A DNA stretch of 64,000 nt, from IMG/VR virus record IMGVR_UViG_3300042434_002493, positions 1 through 64,000 of that record. One strand, written 5' to 3'. Of the stretch, positions 63,801 to 64,000 are shown one piece after another (position 1 is the first letter of the stretch; every line of letters starts with the position of its first letter). The notes beneath the pieces were generated by a model that did no database searches, was not told where the DNA came from, and saw nothing but the letters and a program-made list of their open reading frames with translations. Made by a program: the position numbers and the translations under genes. The DNA is from a virus.

Positions 63801-64000
63801 ATACGACTGGACGGGCGAGGAGCGCGTCTACACGCGCCGCGCCGGCCGCGACGTCGAGGCTTTCCGCGTGGCCATCGAGGACGTCACGCCGGGCGCCCCG
63901 CCGGAAGCCCCGAAGCTCCTTTCCGCCGTCGTCCGGGCGCTGGGGTGGCATGAGCACGCCAACACCCCGGTCATGGGCGACGACGAGCTGGCCGCCACCG
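60871..64000 (+). CDS. Large adhesin/tail-fibre-type protein, 3' truncated
   Basis: From the ATG at 60871 (MPRWRRYRRSDQVNDFARDL) the frame stays open to the end of the window, over 1043 codons, so only the 5' part is seen. It starts within TAATG of the gpJ-like stop. Segments with beta pattern and Trp (KWTITTPSNWLTAYGTG, FFLRLVIRAPSMRNG, DNAVWLGVTPRSDSG, FVRVKQYFGK) resemble concanavalin/LamG-like sandwich domains. At least two such domains follow before a region with HARLNGDAADGGAPLLDVI. Its place after the baseplate suggests a tail-fibre or side adhesin that binds the host surface. No Cys-rich or collagen-like repeats are seen. Confidence 0.65.
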   Translation, partial: MPRWRRYRRSDQVNDFARDLPFNGRARIPYPPVEADADFVTPDGVEGWHGYGADGWYRADGRKVEAEVSEEFFDDSWPFNTSKWTITTPSNWLTAYGTGLAATTGGLSASTWQSRAKRWDLRGDFFLRLVIRAPSMRNGSLDATEGADNAVWLGVTPRSDSGGFVRVKQYFGKVDKGFAVEVDGDAFSGDTQIDGDFPPIVWLELQRSNGQISARYRDATPGQPPGDPVALFGPVALPGIVEVDFGARNASSSGPWGCIFNAFRVFHGSHTYSPVASWRRETTHGSVLDLFPGDQLDPDLYTVETTGTATAAPIPGVDAAPGAGLRMHCAGGTATVETRPIHGDMAAQIEVTLAAETLSANNSGVAIGLHAYVPIADATLRVEVRTGDTGVLTARIDYAGAEDPEAEAEIDVDADIALILRIERQATLTFCAIYGRNGREIVSARVTDLPTLPTHLRFHQAQQSASDPVTAHVRRFHVTSPWALRMEAWPATTYATAANAHPYELSVLTQASDVTLIDPETRATAWAIYACNEAGEAIEDAERPAMQPGQIGRPYFDPREVALWLPVTEPGSTTTGAFVEVNLREDLIRSHTHDGVEEFVGRVGRRHWGLGYTAGTTTVPRPPEGAPVTFHRLTTARGDLLLWATKTGGVSAWQYLAGDWREAGVAVDATDDDPDLTLPFEVGDVRVYSESPNAGIVVSALAFGVERVICVYRDLEMLIDGGLVLAPANRHAHASYGGADPDARWASREAAGRSGPAPHARLNGDAADGGAPLLDVIVPPAHALPDGDGLPLIATVRPLAVTLIQDSEVPADAPVASWGTPDAPEPVAHALVRAPTSAALSPRADIETRAGYLAVGERLSEGFGYLTTISLAQGNVRQRLTPAGIDPSMASTGSAVSGLVSLGAPPDTLAGWRIAAGFSRFIQTRPGSGIGIGGGVVIVLKPTLVLEYDVYAVNAPDGETYPPSGPHIGGDRVGLVGYDWTGEERVYTRRAGRDVEAFRVAIEDVTPGAPPEAPKLLSAVVRALGWHEHANTPVMGDDELAAT

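Noticed and set aside
1-64000. A transposable Mu-like prophage, based on Mu-F, J-like and frameshift features.
   Set aside because: No transposase, integrase or repressor gene is seen, and these structural genes occur in many non-transposable phages.

Overview
This window is a GC-rich stretch of a contractile-tailed dsDNA phage (or prophage) genome. The case rests on a terminase pair, a portal protein, a Mu-F-like head morphogenesis protein, a capsid protease/scaffold/capsid set, a tail sheath and tube, tape-measure proteins, and a gp25-like and gpJ-like baseplate, all in syntenic order. The tail sheath makes it myovirus-like. The host cannot be read from the sequence. No integrase, transposase, replication gene or tRNA gene is visible, and nearly all bases are coding. 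Genes are packed with 4-base ATGA/GTGA overlaps.

Layout. (1) 1-934: two small rightward genes, a DUF3850 protein and a winged-helix-like protein. (2) 879-3199: a leftward lysis cassette with an amidase endolysin, a holin-like protein, a zinc-finger protein, a signal-peptide/membrane protein and a coiled-coil membrane protein, all overlapping. (3) 3269-9476: packaging and portal genes, rightward to the end of the window from here. (4) 9473-34761: about 25 kb of very large 'polyvalent' proteins inserted between the head morphogenesis gene and the capsid protease. They are an Ala/His-rich helical protein, a zeta-like kinase, a DarB-like N6-methyltransferase/helicase, a 1509-aa multi-enzyme protein (pyrophosphatase-like, GNAT, PAPS-reductase-like and Mom-like domains) and a 2831-aa SNF2 helicase with a ParB-like insertion. 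(5) 34763-42469: small zinc-ribbon proteins, capsid protease, scaffold, major capsid protein and a repeat-rich fibre. (6) 42503-51002: neck, sheath, tube and tail chaperones. (7) 50999-64000: two tape-measure proteins, baseplate hub and wedge, and a large adhesin-like gene that runs off the window.

The most unusual content is block 4. Its five long proteins share a short motif, roughly GDPTHGGxLHxExRTD followed by GRTxxRWV, in eight copies, three of them inside the 1509-aa protein. I infer that these proteins are carried in the capsid and injected to protect or modify phage DNA, as is known for P1 Dar proteins, and that the motif may be a common tag. Other notable points are a perfect -2 slip site (GCG to GCG) just before the stop codon of the first tail chaperone gene, and a small set of TTGA(C/G)C-N17-TACA promoter-like sequences, one of which would give a leaderless message for the largest gene.
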